From Arthrobacter sp. Y81 (GTDB lineage Bacteria; Actinomycetota; Actinomycetes; Actinomycetales; Micrococcaceae), in assembly GCF_002929335.1 (NCBI RefSeq), contig NZ_PJIL01000008.1:62001-126000 (forward strand): DNA of 64,000 nt. Direction: 5' to 3'. Of the stretch, positions 24,337-34,049 are shown piece by piece. The notes beneath the pieces were generated by a model that was not told the DNA's origin, did no database searches, and saw only the letters and a program-made list of their open reading frames with translations. Each line of letters begins with the position of its first letter. Position 1 is the stretch's first letter. A program made the translations under genes and the position numbers.

Positions 24337-26961
24337 CTAGGACACGGCGGCCTGCAGCGCTGCGGCCTGGGCTTTGAGGGCACGGTGCAGGTGGCTCCGC
24401 TGCTCGATGATGATGCGGCGCAGCGCCCGCGGTGCCGCGGGATGCTGTGCGAGCCAGTCATCGGCGCGGACCAGGACCGGGTGCTCCTCGGGCAGTCCGC
24501 CGGCGAGGTCCTGCCCTGCGGGGAACAGGCCGCGAACGATCCGGCTGGCAATCTCGATGCTGCGCTCCGCCCAGACTTTCTCCAGGCAATCGAAGTACGG
24601 CTCAACGAACGGGTCCAGCAGCGTGTCCGGCGCGGTGTTGAAGCCGGCAATCGTGGCGCTGAGGAGCTGGTTGGAGAGAGCGGTGCCGTTGACGGCCGCG
24701 TCCCACGCAGCGGTTTTGACGGCGGCGTCCGGCCGGGCAGCCAGCGCCGTGGCGTGGCCGGCCCGGCCAGACGCTGTGGTGTCGCGGGCCAGTTCGGCAG
24801 CCAACTCGGCCTCGGACGCCTGCCCGTTGGCTGCCAGGGCGTGCCACAGGCTCCAGCGGAGCTCCGGGTCAACGGCCAGGCCTTCGACCACCGTTGTCCC
24901 GTCCAAAATCCCCCGCACGAGGTCCAGCCTGCCCGTGGCCTGCCTGCTTGTGGTGGCGAGTGCCCTCGCCCAGGCCAGCTGGTGGTCCGACCCGGGTTCG
25001 GCCGCCACGAGTTCGCGGGCAGCAGCGTCGAGGAAACTGTTCCGTGCCGCAGCCCGTTCCGGAGCAGGGACATAGCGGTCGATGGCAGTGGTCGCGTTGC
25101 CCAGGACATTCAGCAGCACGCCGATGCCCTGTTCGGCAGGGCCGAATTTTTCCACCGCCGCAACATAGCGGTCCGCGGGTGCCACGGCGTCACGCGCTGC
25201 GTCCCAGAGGGCCGTCCAGCAGAGCGCCCGTGCCATCGGATCCTGCAGGGCGCCAAGGGACGCCCGCGCGGTCGCTTCCGAGCGGGGATCAAAGCGGACC
25301 TTCACGTAGCTGAGGTCGTCGTCGTTGACCAGGAGGAGCGCCGGTACCGGCCTGCCCGCGAGCTCCGTCACGACAGTGCGGCCGCCGGTCAGGTCCGTCT
25401 CCACGCTGTCCACCCTGACCAGCGCGCCGTCGGCCTTGAAATCGTAGAGCCCGATCCGAAGCCGGTGCGGCCGCAGTTCCTGGCGTCCCGTGGTGGGGTC
25501 CACCGCGTCCTGGACGAGGGCAACGCTGCCGAGCACGCCGTCGTGCTCTTCGATTTCGGCAGTGACGGTGGAGATCCCCGAGGTCTGCAGCCATTGGCGG
25601 GCCCACAGGGTCAGGTCCCGGCCCGACGCCTCGCCCAGGGCGGCCAGCAGGTCAGCCAGGGTGGTGTTGCCGTAGGCGTGGTCCCGGAAATACCGGCGCG
25701 AACCGGCGATGAACGCCTCAAAACCGACATAGGACACGAGTTGCTTCAGCACGGACGCGCCCTTGGCATACGTGATGCCGTCGAAATTCTGCTTGGCTGC
25801 CTCCAGGTCCGGAATGTCGGCAACAATCGGGTGGGTGGTGGGCAGCTGGTCCTGGACATAGGCCCAGGCCTTGCGGTTGTTGGCGAAGTTCACCCACGCC
25901 GTATCCCAGTCCGTGGCGCGGTCCACGCCCAGTGTGCCCATGTAGTCGGCAAAGGATTCCTTGAGCCAGAGGTCGTCCCACCATTGCATGGTCACGAGGT
26001 CGCCGAACCACATGTGCGCCATTTCGTGCATGAGGGTGTTCGCCCGTCCCTGGTACTGGGAGTCGGCCGCCCGCGACGTAAAGACGTAGTTTTCGGTGAA
26101 GGTGACCAGCCCGGGGTTTTCCATGGCACCGAGGTTGTATTCGGGCACGAAGGCCTGGTCGTACTTGCCCCAGGGATACGGATAGTCGAACAGGTTGTTG
26201 AAGAACCCGAGTCCCTGCTTGGTGAGCTGAAACAGGTGGTCGGTGTCGAAGGACCCGGCCATGGATGCGCGGCAGTACAGCGCCAGGGGGACCTCCAGGG
26301 CGGTCCCGTCGTCGAGGGTTCCGCTCCAGTGGTCCTCCGCCCTGAAGTACGGCCCGGCCAGGACGGTGGTGATGTAGGTGGACATCCGCCCCGTGGGCGC
26401 GAAGTCCCACCGGCTGGTTGCCGGATCGCTGGTGAGCTGGGTGCGGCCGGCTTCGGCACCGTTGGAGGCGACCTGCCAGTCCGACGGCGCCATCACGTGG
26501 AAGGTGAACTCCGCCTTGAGGTCCGGCTGCTCAAAGTTCGCAAACACGCGGCGGGCATCGGCAGGCTCGTATTGGGTGTAGAGGTAGCACTGGCCGTCCG
26601 CCGGATCGAAGAAGCGGTGCATGCCCTCGCCGGAGGTGCTGTAGAGCGCCGTGCCGGTGACGGTTACCTGGTTGTCCGCCTGGAGGTTGTCCAGCCGGAT
26701 GCGGGATCCGTCCACTACGTCCTTGACGGCGAGCCCTTTTCCGTTCAGGAAAACGCTGTGCACGTCGCTGCTGATGAAGTCCAGGAAGGTGGACGCGCCC
26801 GGTTCCTGCGCCGAAAAGTTGATGACGCTGCGGCTGGTGTATCCGCGGACCTCCGGATCCTGCGCCAGGCGGACGTCAAGCGAAACGTCGTAGCTGTGGG
26901 TGGTGATCAGGGCTGAGCGTATTGCCGCTTCATCGCGGTGCAGGTTCTCATTCGACACCAA
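24337..26961 (-). CDS. pepN: aminopeptidase N (M1 family)
   Basis: Zinc aminopeptidase of 874 residues, typical for actinobacterial PepN. The exopeptidase motif GAMENPG and the zinc site HEMAH (first His near residue 312) followed by WLKESFADYMG supply the ligands and catalytic Glu. The C-terminal ERAP1-like helical domain is complete. No signal peptide, so cytoplasmic. Start is TTG 26961 or GTG 26958. The 3' end lies 14 nt from the convergent lipoate ligase gene. Confidence 0.95.
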   Translation of the reverse strand: MVSNENLHRDEAAIRSALITTHSYDVSLDVRLAQDPEVRGYTSRSVINFSAQEPGASTFLDFISSDVHSVFLNGKGLAVKDVVDGSRIRLDNLQADNQVTVTGTALYSTSGEGMHRFFDPADGQCYLYTQYEPADARRVFANFEQPDLKAEFTFHVMAPSDWQVASNGAEAGRTQLTSDPATSRWDFAPTGRMSTYITTVLAGPYFRAEDHWSGTLDDGTALEVPLALYCRASMAGSFDTDHLFQLTKQGLGFFNNLFDYPYPWGKYDQAFVPEYNLGAMENPGLVTFTENYVFTSRAADSQYQGRANTLMHEMAHMWFGDLVTMQWWDDLWLKESFADYMGTLGVDRATDWDTAWVNFANNRKAWAYVQDQLPTTHPIVADIPDLEAAKQNFDGITYAKGASVLKQLVSYVGFEAFIAGSRRYFRDHAYGNTTLADLLAALGEASGRDLTLWARQWLQTSGISTVTAEIEEHDGVLGSVALVQDAVDPTTGRQELRPHRLRIGLYDFKADGALVRVDSVETDLTGGRTVVTELAGRPVPALLLVNDDDLSYVKVRFDPRSEATARASLGALQDPMARALCWTALWDAARDAVAPADRYVAAVEKFGPAEQGIGVLLNVLGNATTAIDRYVPAPERAAARNSFLDAAARELVAAEPGSDHQLAWARALATTSRQATGRLDLVRGILDGTTVVEGLAVDPELRWSLWHALAANGQASEAELAAELARDTTASGRAGHATALAARPDAAVKTAAWDAAVNGTALSNQLLSATIAGFNTAPDTLLDPFVEPYFDCLEKVWAERSIEIASRIVRGLFPAGQDLAGGLPEEHPVLVRADDWLAQHPAAPRALRRIIIEQRSHLHRALKAQAAALQAAVS

Positions 26962-26996
26962 GCTATTGAATCACGAGCCCTGCCCCGGCATCCGCG

Positions 26997-27022
26997 CGCG
27001 GGCAGTCAACGCGGGCAGTCAG
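26997..27022. repeat. 13-bp direct repeat at the YeiH stop codon
   Basis: CGCGGGCAGTCAA and CGCGGGCAGTCAG are adjacent. The second copy contains the stop codon of the exporter gene, so a small tandem duplication seems to have occurred at its 3' end. Confidence 0.7.
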
Positions 27023-28161
27023 TAGGGCTGGACGATCAGCACTGCGGCCCCGAGGCCCAGGAGCGCGATCAGCAGCCACGCCGCGAGGGCGGCCAGCAGC
27101 GCCCTCGCCCCGGTATGCAGCAGGGTCTGCACGCGGACCGCCGAGCCCAGGCCGAACAGCGCCGTGCCCAGCAGCAGGTCCTGTATTGCGGCCGCCGACT
27201 CCAGCAACCCGGGGGACAGCCAGCCCGTGGAGCGCAGGCCCACCATGGCCACAAAGCCGATGACAAACAGGGGAACAACCGGCGGCAGCCGGAGTTCCGC
27301 GCCGTCGGTGTCCGGATCGCCTGCCACGCCTCCGGCGGTCCGGCCCAGGCCGGCCCCGTTTTCAACGGTTCCCGTCAGCGCTGCCCCGTTACGCGCGTCC
27401 CGGCTGATGATCGTCCGCTGGTGGACGCCGGCGGCGGCCACTATGGGGGCAAGCAGGATCACCCTGGTCAGCTTGACGACGACGGCGATCGCCAGGGCTC
27501 CGGTTCCTGCGGTCTGCGCTGTGGCCACCACCTGGCCGACGTCGTGCACCGATGCGCCGGTCCATGCGCCGAACACCTCGGGCGTGAGCTGCAGCGGGTG
27601 CAGGAGGAGCGGCAGGACGCCGATGGCCAGCGTGCCGCACAGGGTTACCAGCGCCACCGGCAGGACGGTGTCCACATGCCGGATCCGGCGGACCGCGGCC
27701 ATGGCACCGATGGCCGAGGCGCCACAGATGGAGAAGCCCGTGGCAATCAGCAGCGACGCGTCACGGGTCAGCCGGAACATCCGCGATATCCCGTAGGTCC
27801 CTGCGAAACTCACCAGGACCACCCCGGTGATGAGCAGCAGCGACTGCCAGCCGAGCCCAAGGACGTCCATGACGCTGACTTTCAGGCCGAGGACCACAAT
27901 GCCGGCCCTCATCAGGTGCTTCCCGGCGAAGTCGAGCCCGCTGCGTGCCCCGCCTGCAACCCACGTTCCGGTGCCCGGCAGGTTGGCGGCAAGCAGTCCC
28001 AGCACCACGGCGACGGTCATGGCAGGCAGGACCGGCACCATTGCGTGTACGGTAAAGGCCACCCCGACGGCGAAAACGGCAGTGAGAAGTCCCGGCACGA
28101 TGGGTGGGATCCGTGCGGAGATCCGCCCCAGGGGGGCGGCGGGGAATCTGGGCAGTGGCAC
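27019..28161 (-). CDS. YeiH-family putative sulfate exporter
   Basis: 380-residue integral membrane protein with about ten helices. The YeiH/UPF0324 hallmarks are visible: KHLMRAGIVVLGLKVS, GFSICGASAIGAM and GASVHDVGQVVATAQ. Members are annotated as putative sulfate exporters; the true substrate is not settled. GTG 28161 with AAGGTAGGTGA directly upstream as RBS. It is 57 nt upstream of pepN on the same strand. Confidence 0.9.
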   Translation of the reverse strand: MPLPRFPAAPLGRISARIPPIVPGLLTAVFAVGVAFTVHAMVPVLPAMTVAVVLGLLAANLPGTGTWVAGGARSGLDFAGKHLMRAGIVVLGLKVSVMDVLGLGWQSLLLITGVVLVSFAGTYGISRMFRLTRDASLLIATGFSICGASAIGAMAAVRRIRHVDTVLPVALVTLCGTLAIGVLPLLLHPLQLTPEVFGAWTGASVHDVGQVVATAQTAGTGALAIAVVVKLTRVILLAPIVAAAGVHQRTIISRDARNGAALTGTVENGAGLGRTAGGVAGDPDTDGAELRLPPVVPLFVIGFVAMVGLRSTGWLSPGLLESAAAIQDLLLGTALFGLGSAVRVQTLLHTGARALLAALAAWLLIALLGLGAAVLIVQPY

Positions 28162-28269
28162 TCACCTACCTTGCCGGACATGTGCGGAAAAACACGAACC
28201 GGAGGGGGTGGCTCCAACACGCCACAATGGGCACCAGTAATGAATTCGAAACAAAAAGGTGGTTGGCTA

Positions 28270-29832
28270 ATGACCATGTCTGACCTATTCCAGGATTACT
28301 CCGAGGCTGCCGGCCGCACCGGTGCCTACGACGAGATGTTTACCCCCGGCCAACAAGCCAGGAAGTCCTACGGGCAGGTCGCAGGGGCTCTCCGTGAGCT
28401 TTCCCTCGCCGACGTCACCGCCCGTGCCGACTCGATGGCGCGGACGTTCCTGGACCGCGGCGTCACCTTCGACTTCGCAGGGGAGGAACGGCCGTTTCCG
28501 CTGGACATCGTGCCCCGGGTGATCCCGGCCGACGAATGGAGCGTCCTCGAAAGGGGAGTTGCGCAGCGGGTCCGGGCGCTGGAAGCCTTCCTCAACGACG
28601 TCTACGACAAGATGACCGTCGTTGCCGACGGCGTCATTCCGCGCCAGCTTGTCACCACGAGCGCCCACTTTCACCGCCAGGTCCACGGCTTTGAGCCGGC
28701 CGGCGGAGTCCGCGTTCACATTTCCGGGATCGACGTCGTTCGTGACGCGGCGGGAACCTTCCGGGTGCTGGAAGACAACGTGCGGGTGCCATCGGGCGTC
28801 AGTTACGTACTGGAAAACCGCCGGGCCATGGCCAAGGGCCTGCCCGAAGCTTTCGGCCAGCAACTGATCCGTCCGGTCGAAGAGTACCCGCGCCGGCTGC
28901 TGTCCGCGCTCCGCAAGACGGCACCCTCCGGCGTCGACGACCCCACAGTGGTGGTCCTTACCCCCGGCGTGTTCAACAGCGCGTACTTCGAGCACACCCT
29001 GCTGGCGGGCCTGATGGGCGTGGAGCTCGTGGAGGGCCGTGACCTCATCTGCCGCGGCAACCGCGTGTACATGCGGACCACCGCCGGCGAGCAGCGCGTC
29101 GATGTCATCTACAAGCGGATTGACGACGACTTCCTCGATCCGCTGCAGTTCCGTGCCGATTCCATGCTGGGCTGCCCCGGCCTGGTGAACGCCGCCCGCG
29201 CCGGCGGCGTAACCATCGCCAATGCCGTGGGCAACGGCGTGGCTGACGACAAGCTCGTGTACAGCTACGTGCCCGACCTCATCCGCTATTACCTCAGCGA
29301 AGAGCCCGTGATTGCGAATGTTGACACGTTCCGGCTGGAGGAAAAGGAGGCGCGCGAGCACGTCCTGGACAGGCTGGATGAACTGGTGGTCAAACCGGTG
29401 GACGGCTCGGGCGGGAAGGGCCTGGTCATCGGGCCCGACGCGACCAAGGACGAACTCGAGGCGCTGCGCAAGCGCGTCATCGCCGATCCCCGCGGCTGGA
29501 TTGCGCAGCCGGTCCTGCAGCTGTCTACGGTTCCTACCCTCAGCGGTGATAAGTTTGGCCCTCGGCACGTCGACCTGCGGCCGTTTGCCGTCAACGACGG
29601 CGACGACGTGTGGGTGCTCCCCGGCGGACTGACCCGTGTGGCCCTCAAGGAGGGCTCGCTGATCGTCAATTCCAGCCAGGGCGGCGGGTCCAAGGACACC
29701 TGGGTGCTGTCTGACTCTCCCGAGGTTCCAGTGGAACTCCTGCCAAGGCCGTCCATCACCGTCCGCGAGCGGGTTTCGGTGTGGCCGGTCGAAAGCAACT
29801 GGCGCGACCGCCAGACGGAGCAGCAGCAGTGA
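28270..29832 (+). CDS. circularly permuted type 2 ATP-grasp protein
   Basis: 520-residue predicted amide ligase with the circularly permuted ATP-grasp fold (DUF404/DUF407 type). Characteristic segments are AYDEMF, FDFAGEERPFPLDIVPR, VLEDNVRVPSGVSYVLENR, VDVIYKRIDDDFLDP and KPVDGSGGKG, the last probably contacting nucleotide. ATG 28270 follows AAAAAGGTGG; a longer in-frame reading reaching 26938 is antisense to the exporter and was discarded. First gene of an operon with alpha-E and transglutaminase genes. Enzymes of this class are predicted to make or ligate a peptide; no product is known. Confidence 0.92.
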   Translation: MTMSDLFQDYSEAAGRTGAYDEMFTPGQQARKSYGQVAGALRELSLADVTARADSMARTFLDRGVTFDFAGEERPFPLDIVPRVIPADEWSVLERGVAQRVRALEAFLNDVYDKMTVVADGVIPRQLVTTSAHFHRQVHGFEPAGGVRVHISGIDVVRDAAGTFRVLEDNVRVPSGVSYVLENRRAMAKGLPEAFGQQLIRPVEEYPRRLLSALRKTAPSGVDDPTVVVLTPGVFNSAYFEHTLLAGLMGVELVEGRDLICRGNRVYMRTTAGEQRVDVIYKRIDDDFLDPLQFRADSMLGCPGLVNAARAGGVTIANAVGNGVADDKLVYSYVPDLIRYYLSEEPVIANVDTFRLEEKEAREHVLDRLDELVVKPVDGSGGKGLVIGPDATKDELEALRKRVIADPRGWIAQPVLQLSTVPTLSGDKFGPRHVDLRPFAVNDGDDVWVLPGGLTRVALKEGSLIVNSSQGGGSKDTWVLSDSPEVPVELLPRPSITVRERVSVWPVESNWRDRQTEQQQ

Positions 29833-29913
29833 GCCGCCGCCGTCCGGTGCAGCCCGCCCCATTTTCACAGTTCATGTTCATGCAGATTTCGGACCCGCAG
29901 GAGGTAGCCGCAA

Positions 29914-30840
29914 ATGCTTAGCCGTATTGCCGAGTCCCTATTCTGGATCGGCCGCTATGTGGAGCGGGCGGATGGCACCGCCCGCATCCTGGATGTCCAC
30001 CTGGAGCGGCTCAACCACCTGCCCACGGAGGAGCGGGACAACGTTGCGCGGGAACTCCTGGCCGTCATGGGGGCCCGGCCCGAGAGCGACGAGTTCGGCC
30101 TCGAGGAGCTGCTGCACGCCCTCGCCTACGACAAGCAGAGCGCCACGTCCATTGCGGGTTCGTTGGGCGCTGCCCGCGAGAACGCCCGCCGTGCCCGCGA
30201 AACGGTTTCGTCCGGGCTCTGGGAGAGCCTGAACACCACGTACTACGGGCTGAACCAGCACCGCAAGGACGTGGTGGGCACCTACCGGTTCTGCCACTGG
30301 GTGCTGGAACGCACGGCCATGGTGAGCGGGCTGGCGGACACCACCGTCAGCCACGACGACAGCTGGCTGTTCCTGGCCCTGGGACGCTCCCTGGAGCGTG
30401 CCGATATGACGGCCCGCATGCTGTCGACCCGCGATGTGCTCTCCGCCGGCATGTCGTGGGTGAACATGCTCCGTTGCGCCGGGGCCTATGAGTCCTTCCT
30501 GCGGACCCGGCGTGCGGCGTTCGGTGACCAGCATGCCGCCGAGTTCCTGCTGCTGGACCGGCTGTTCCCGCGCTCCATCGTCTATGCCCTGCGGGATGCG
30601 GACGACTGCCTGGCCAAGCTCGATCCGTCCGCGCAGCGCGTCGGCTTCATCAACGACGCCCGCCGGATCGTGGGCCAGGCCCGCACCTTCCTTGAGTTCC
30701 ACCGCACGGACGACCTCATGTCCGAACTGCCGGAGCACATGGAGCGCGTCCAGAAGGCTGTGTCGCAGGCTTCCGACGCAATTTCCCGTAAGTACTTCAA
30801 TCAGGCGGACGAACTGGCCTGGGTGGGAGAAGTTTCATGA
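29914..30840 (+). CDS. alpha-E domain protein (DUF403)
   Basis: 308-residue all-helical protein of the alpha-E (DUF403) family, always found with ATP-grasp type 2 proteins. The start MLSRIAESLFWIGRYVERAD is family-typical, and several E-R-x-D style pairs recur (SLERADMTARML). AGGAGG lies about 8 nt before the ATG. The stop overlaps the transglutaminase start (ATGA). Proposed as a helper or second enzyme of the ATP-grasp; biochemical role unknown. Confidence 0.93.
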   Translation: MLSRIAESLFWIGRYVERADGTARILDVHLERLNHLPTEERDNVARELLAVMGARPESDEFGLEELLHALAYDKQSATSIAGSLGAARENARRARETVSSGLWESLNTTYYGLNQHRKDVVGTYRFCHWVLERTAMVSGLADTTVSHDDSWLFLALGRSLERADMTARMLSTRDVLSAGMSWVNMLRCAGAYESFLRTRRAAFGDQHAAEFLLLDRLFPRSIVYALRDADDCLAKLDPSAQRVGFINDARRIVGQARTFLEFHRTDDLMSELPEHMERVQKAVSQASDAISRKYFNQADELAWVGEVS

Positions 30841-31688
30841 CCCGGCTGAGCATCATTCACAAGACCGGCTACAAGTACAACAAGCGCGTCACGCTCTCGT
30901 ACAACGAAGCCCGCATGACGCCGCTGACGGATCCGCAGCAGGTGGTGCTGGAATCGTCCATGAAAGTTGCGCCGTCGCAGGCCGCCGTTAGCAGCTACCG
31001 CGACTACTGGGGTACGCGTGTTACTGCCTTCGACATGCAGATGCCGCATGAGTACCTTGAGGTAGTCGCCACCACCACGGTTGAAGTCCACCGCGGTGAA
31101 CGCGTCCCCGCTGAAGCCGACATCGTCTCCTGGGACGTGCTGCAGGCGTCCGAGACGCTCAACCAGTTCAGCGACTGGATCCCGCAGTCCCGCCTGAGTG
31201 GTCCGGGAGACGAGGTCCTCGGCATCATTCCGGGTATCGTTGAAGGCCGGAACCCGCACGGGGCCGCAATGGCCATCTTCGAATGGATGCGCGGGGAGAT
31301 GACCTACATGAAGGGCTCCACCGGGGTCACCACCAACGCGGCGCAGGCCTGGGGCCAGCGCCAGGGCGTCTGCCAGGACCTGGCGCATCTCGCTGTCGGA
31401 GCGCTGCGCAGCTGCGGGATTCCCGCCCGGTACGTTTCCGGTTACCTTCACCCGCGTTCGACGGCGGACATCGGCGAGACGGTGGCCGGCCAGTCCCACG
31501 CGTGGCTGGAGTGGTGGGACGGTGAATGGCGCAGCTGGGATCCGACCAACCACAAACCGGCCGGTGACTTCCATGTCACGGTGGCCCGTGGCCGCGACTA
31601 CCGCGATGTGCCGCCGCTCAAGGGCATCCTGTCGGGCGGCGGTGGTTCCGCGCTGAACGTCAGCGTGGAAATCACACGCCTGGCGTAG
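30837..31688 (+). CDS. transglutaminase-like cysteine protease family protein
   Basis: 283-residue cytoplasmic protein with an N-terminal bacterial transglutaminase-associated domain (about 1-95) and a transglutaminase core. The triad is visible: Cys179 in GVCQDLAH, His221 in QSHAWLEWW and Asp235 in WDPTN. It could cleave or transfer the peptide product of the ATP-grasp enzyme. In some bacteria the same operon includes an Anbu proteasome-like subunit; none is present in this window. Confidence 0.93.
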   Translation: MTRLSIIHKTGYKYNKRVTLSYNEARMTPLTDPQQVVLESSMKVAPSQAAVSSYRDYWGTRVTAFDMQMPHEYLEVVATTTVEVHRGERVPAEADIVSWDVLQASETLNQFSDWIPQSRLSGPGDEVLGIIPGIVEGRNPHGAAMAIFEWMRGEMTYMKGSTGVTTNAAQAWGQRQGVCQDLAHLAVGALRSCGIPARYVSGYLHPRSTADIGETVAGQSHAWLEWWDGEWRSWDPTNHKPAGDFHVTVARGRDYRDVPPLKGILSGGGGSALNVSVEITRLA

Positions 31689-31707
31689 GCAGGCGGCCTT
31701 GGCAGGC

Positions 31708-32193
31708 CTATTCGTACCCGGACCGGGTGGCGTCATCGAGCGGCGTCCACCAGGTCAACGGGGGAGTGACCTTGAAACGCCGGCCCGTGACTGTGTCCGG
31801 CGTAATCCGGACGAAGTGCTCTTTCTTGCCGGCCTGCCAGGGGAAAAGCAGCAGTCCCACAGTGTCCAGAACCTCCTGCTGGTTCTTGACCGGGGCGGCC
31901 TGCCCCTTGATCACCACGCTCCAGGCGATGCCATTGTCCGCATCCACGCCGTCTGCCTCCACGGCAACAGGAGTGTCGCCGGTGGCTGCCTGCAGCTTGG
32001 TGCCATCGGCCGTACGGAAGACGAGAGTTCCGTGGTCCACCTTGTAGTTGATGGGGAAGATGTCCGGGTGGTCGTCGACCCAGACTGCCAGCCGGCCCAC
32101 TGAGACGCTCCGCAGCAAGCGCCAGCATTCGTGATTGTCAAGGTTTTCGACTTCGTGCGGATGGTCAGCGCCCGGTTTAGGATCTGTGCTCAT
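31708..32193 (-). CDS. pyridoxamine 5'-phosphate oxidase-like flavoprotein (copy 1)
   Basis: 161-residue split-barrel FMN-binding protein of the PPOX-like superfamily. Key segment: SVGRLAVWVDDHPDIFPINY, then LVFRTADGTKL and IAWSVVIKG. Clearly paralogous to the product at 35531-35995. ATG 32193 has TAGGCT 7 nt upstream, so it is likely leaderless, and a DosR-like box 33 bp from that hexamer. In mycobacteria several PPOX-like proteins belong to the dormancy regulon. Enzymatic role unknown. Confidence 0.87.
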   Translation of the reverse strand: MSTDPKPGADHPHEVENLDNHECWRLLRSVSVGRLAVWVDDHPDIFPINYKVDHGTLVFRTADGTKLQAATGDTPVAVEADGVDADNGIAWSVVIKGQAAPVKNQQEVLDTVGLLLFPWQAGKKEHFVRITPDTVTGRRFKVTPPLTWWTPLDDATRSGYE

Positions 32194-32200
32194 GACGCTG

Positions 32201-32243
32201 AGCCTAGGCAAGAAACACCAGGCAAGCTAGGGCACAATGGCCC
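32201..32243 (-). promoter_or_regulatory. promoter with DosR-like box, PPOX copy 1
   Basis: Read on the gene strand, box GGGCCATTGTGCCC (32230-32243) precedes -10 TAGGCT (32206-32201); centres are 33 bp apart. The start codon follows the -10 after 7 nt. Confidence 0.6.
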
Positions 32244-32342
32244 CATGCCGCCGCAACGCACTGTCCGCCCCCGGGAATTGAGGGTTAACGGTATTCTGGC
32301 CTCACGCCGCCGGAGCGAACGGACACAGTCAGGAGTCGGGTT

Positions 32343-34049
32343 GTGGATATGCATGCCAATGGCGACGGTCCCGAACGGTATACAACAGCGGGCAGCCTGA
32401 GGATCGAAGACCTGCTCAAGGATTTCGTTTCACGGGCCGGTGAACTCCTCCAATTCCAGGAGCGCATGGGCGGCCTGCTCGAAGCCGTCGTGGCGGTCGC
32501 GGAGGATTTGAGCCTGGACGCCGTCCTGGAGCGTGTTGTCCAGTCCGCCTGCCAGCTGCTGCACGCCCGCTACGGAGCCTTGGGTGTTATTGGTGATGAC
32601 CGCGCCCTTAGCCACTTCATCACCGTCGGGATCGACGGCGAACTGGCCAAGCGGATTGGCCCCCTCCCAACCGGCCATGGCGTCTTGGGATTGCTGATCT
32701 CCGATCCCAGGCCGCTGCGGCTCCATGACCTTCGTCGCCACCCTGAGGCCTACGGCTTTCCCAAACACCACCCGCCCATGCAGTCATTCCTCGGTGTTCC
32801 GGTGCGGGTCCGCGATGTCGTTTTTGGCAACCTGTACCTGACGGAAAAGGAGGGCGGCGGCGATTTCACCGTCGAGGACGAGGAGCTTGCCGTTGCCCTG
32901 GCTGCGGCGGCAGGTGTAGCCATTGAGAACGCGCGGCTGTACGACGACGCCCGGCGCCGCGCACAGTGGCTTGAGGCCTGCATGGATGTCTCCGGGCTGA
33001 TGCTGGGGAGTGATCCAGCATCCTCGTCAGAGGGCCTTGATCCCATTGCCGGAAGGGCGCTGCGGGAATCCGGGTCCAGGCTGGCCCTGATCGTGGCACC
33101 GTCTGCGGATGGCATCGGCTACGTTGTGGCCGGGGCCGCCGGCAAAGACGCGGACTTGTTCTCGGGCCTGCCGCTCTCCCTGGAGTCGGAATCCCTGCAG
33201 GCGGTTCTCGCCGGAGGTGAGCCGCTTCTCGTGGACAATGCCGCGGATGTTCTGGGCATGCTGGAGGGGACCGTGGCCGGTCCGCTCCTCGCGGTGGCTC
33301 TCAGCACCCAGGGCGCCCATCACGGACTGCTCCTTCTGGTCCGTGACGCCGGGGTAGGCGCCTACGGCCGCACGGACGTGGAGATGGGGGCTGTTTTTGG
33401 GTCCCACGTCGCTTTGGCGCTTGAACTAGCCAGGGTCCACCGCCTGCGGGAAGAACTGCTGGTCTTCACCGACCGGGACCGCATTGCCCGCGACCTTCAC
33501 GACCTCGTGATCCAGCGGCTATTCGCCGCGGGCCTGAGCGTCCAGAGCCTGACCCGCTTCACCAAGGAGGGGCTGGCGCTGGAACGGATCGGCGCGATCA
33601 CCGGGGAACTGGATGAGGCAATCCGCAGCCTGCGGGACACCATCTACTCGCTCCGGACCGGCAACGGGGGCACCGAGCTTCTCAGCGGAAGGCTGCGGCG
33701 TGTCACGCGCAGCGCATCCAAGTCCATGGCCTTCACGCCGGGGCTGAACCTGGAAGGCCCTGTCGACTCCGTCCTGCCGGACACGGCCAACCACGTGGTG
33801 GCTGTTGTTTCCGAAGGCCTGAGCAACGCCATCCGCCACTCGGGCGCAGACTTGATCGAGGTATCCGTTTCGGCGCTGAAGGGCAGGATGACCGTCCTGG
33901 TCACCGACAACGGCCGCGGGTTCAGGGACTCGGCGAAGCGCAACGGGCTCAACAACATGGAGGAGCGCGCCAGGATACTTGAAGGCACCTGCACCATCAC
34001 CAGCGCCCCCGACGCCGGAACCAGCCTGGAGTGGTCAGTCCCGCTTTAG
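32343..34049 (+). CDS. GAF-domain sensor histidine kinase (DevS/DosS-like)
   Basis: 568-residue cytoplasmic kinase with two GAF domains (about 60-200 and 225-365), a HisKA_3 dimerisation helix with the phospho-acceptor His386 in RDLHDLVIQRLF, and a HATPase domain (EGLSNAIRHSGAD, then VTDNGRGF). The first GAF is strongly DevS/DosS-like, including HHPPM (His142/143) and FLGVPVRVRDVVFGNLYLTEK; that region supplies the haem ligand in DosS, so gas or redox sensing is plausible. GTG start with AGGAG upstream. Convergent with its response regulator; the 3' ends overlap by 4 nt. Confidence 0.92.
   Translation: MDMHANGDGPERYTTAGSLRIEDLLKDFVSRAGELLQFQERMGGLLEAVVAVAEDLSLDAVLERVVQSACQLLHARYGALGVIGDDRALSHFITVGIDGELAKRIGPLPTGHGVLGLLISDPRPLRLHDLRRHPEAYGFPKHHPPMQSFLGVPVRVRDVVFGNLYLTEKEGGGDFTVEDEELAVALAAAAGVAIENARLYDDARRRAQWLEACMDVSGLMLGSDPASSSEGLDPIAGRALRESGSRLALIVAPSADGIGYVVAGAAGKDADLFSGLPLSLESESLQAVLAGGEPLLVDNAADVLGMLEGTVAGPLLAVALSTQGAHHGLLLLVRDAGVGAYGRTDVEMGAVFGSHVALALELARVHRLREELLVFTDRDRIARDLHDLVIQRLFAAGLSVQSLTRFTKEGLALERIGAITGELDEAIRSLRDTIYSLRTGNGGTELLSGRLRRVTRSASKSMAFTPGLNLEGPVDSVLPDTANHVVAVVSEGLSNAIRHSGADLIEVSVSALKGRMTVLVTDNGRGFRDSAKRNGLNNMEERARILEGTCTITSAPDAGTSLEWSVPL

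Noticed and set aside
24301..26916. 871-codon plus-strand frame opposite pepN
   Set aside because: Exact antisense of aminopeptidase N; protein is low-complexity Gly/Val/Arg/His with no family features.
26938..28269. N-terminal extension of the ATP-grasp frame by about 440 codons
   Set aside because: The extension is antisense to the YeiH exporter and lacks any domain; a good RBS sits before ATG 28270.
28285..29868. 527-codon minus-strand frame opposite the ATP-grasp gene
   Set aside because: Antisense shadow; the plus frame carries the conserved ATP-grasp motifs.
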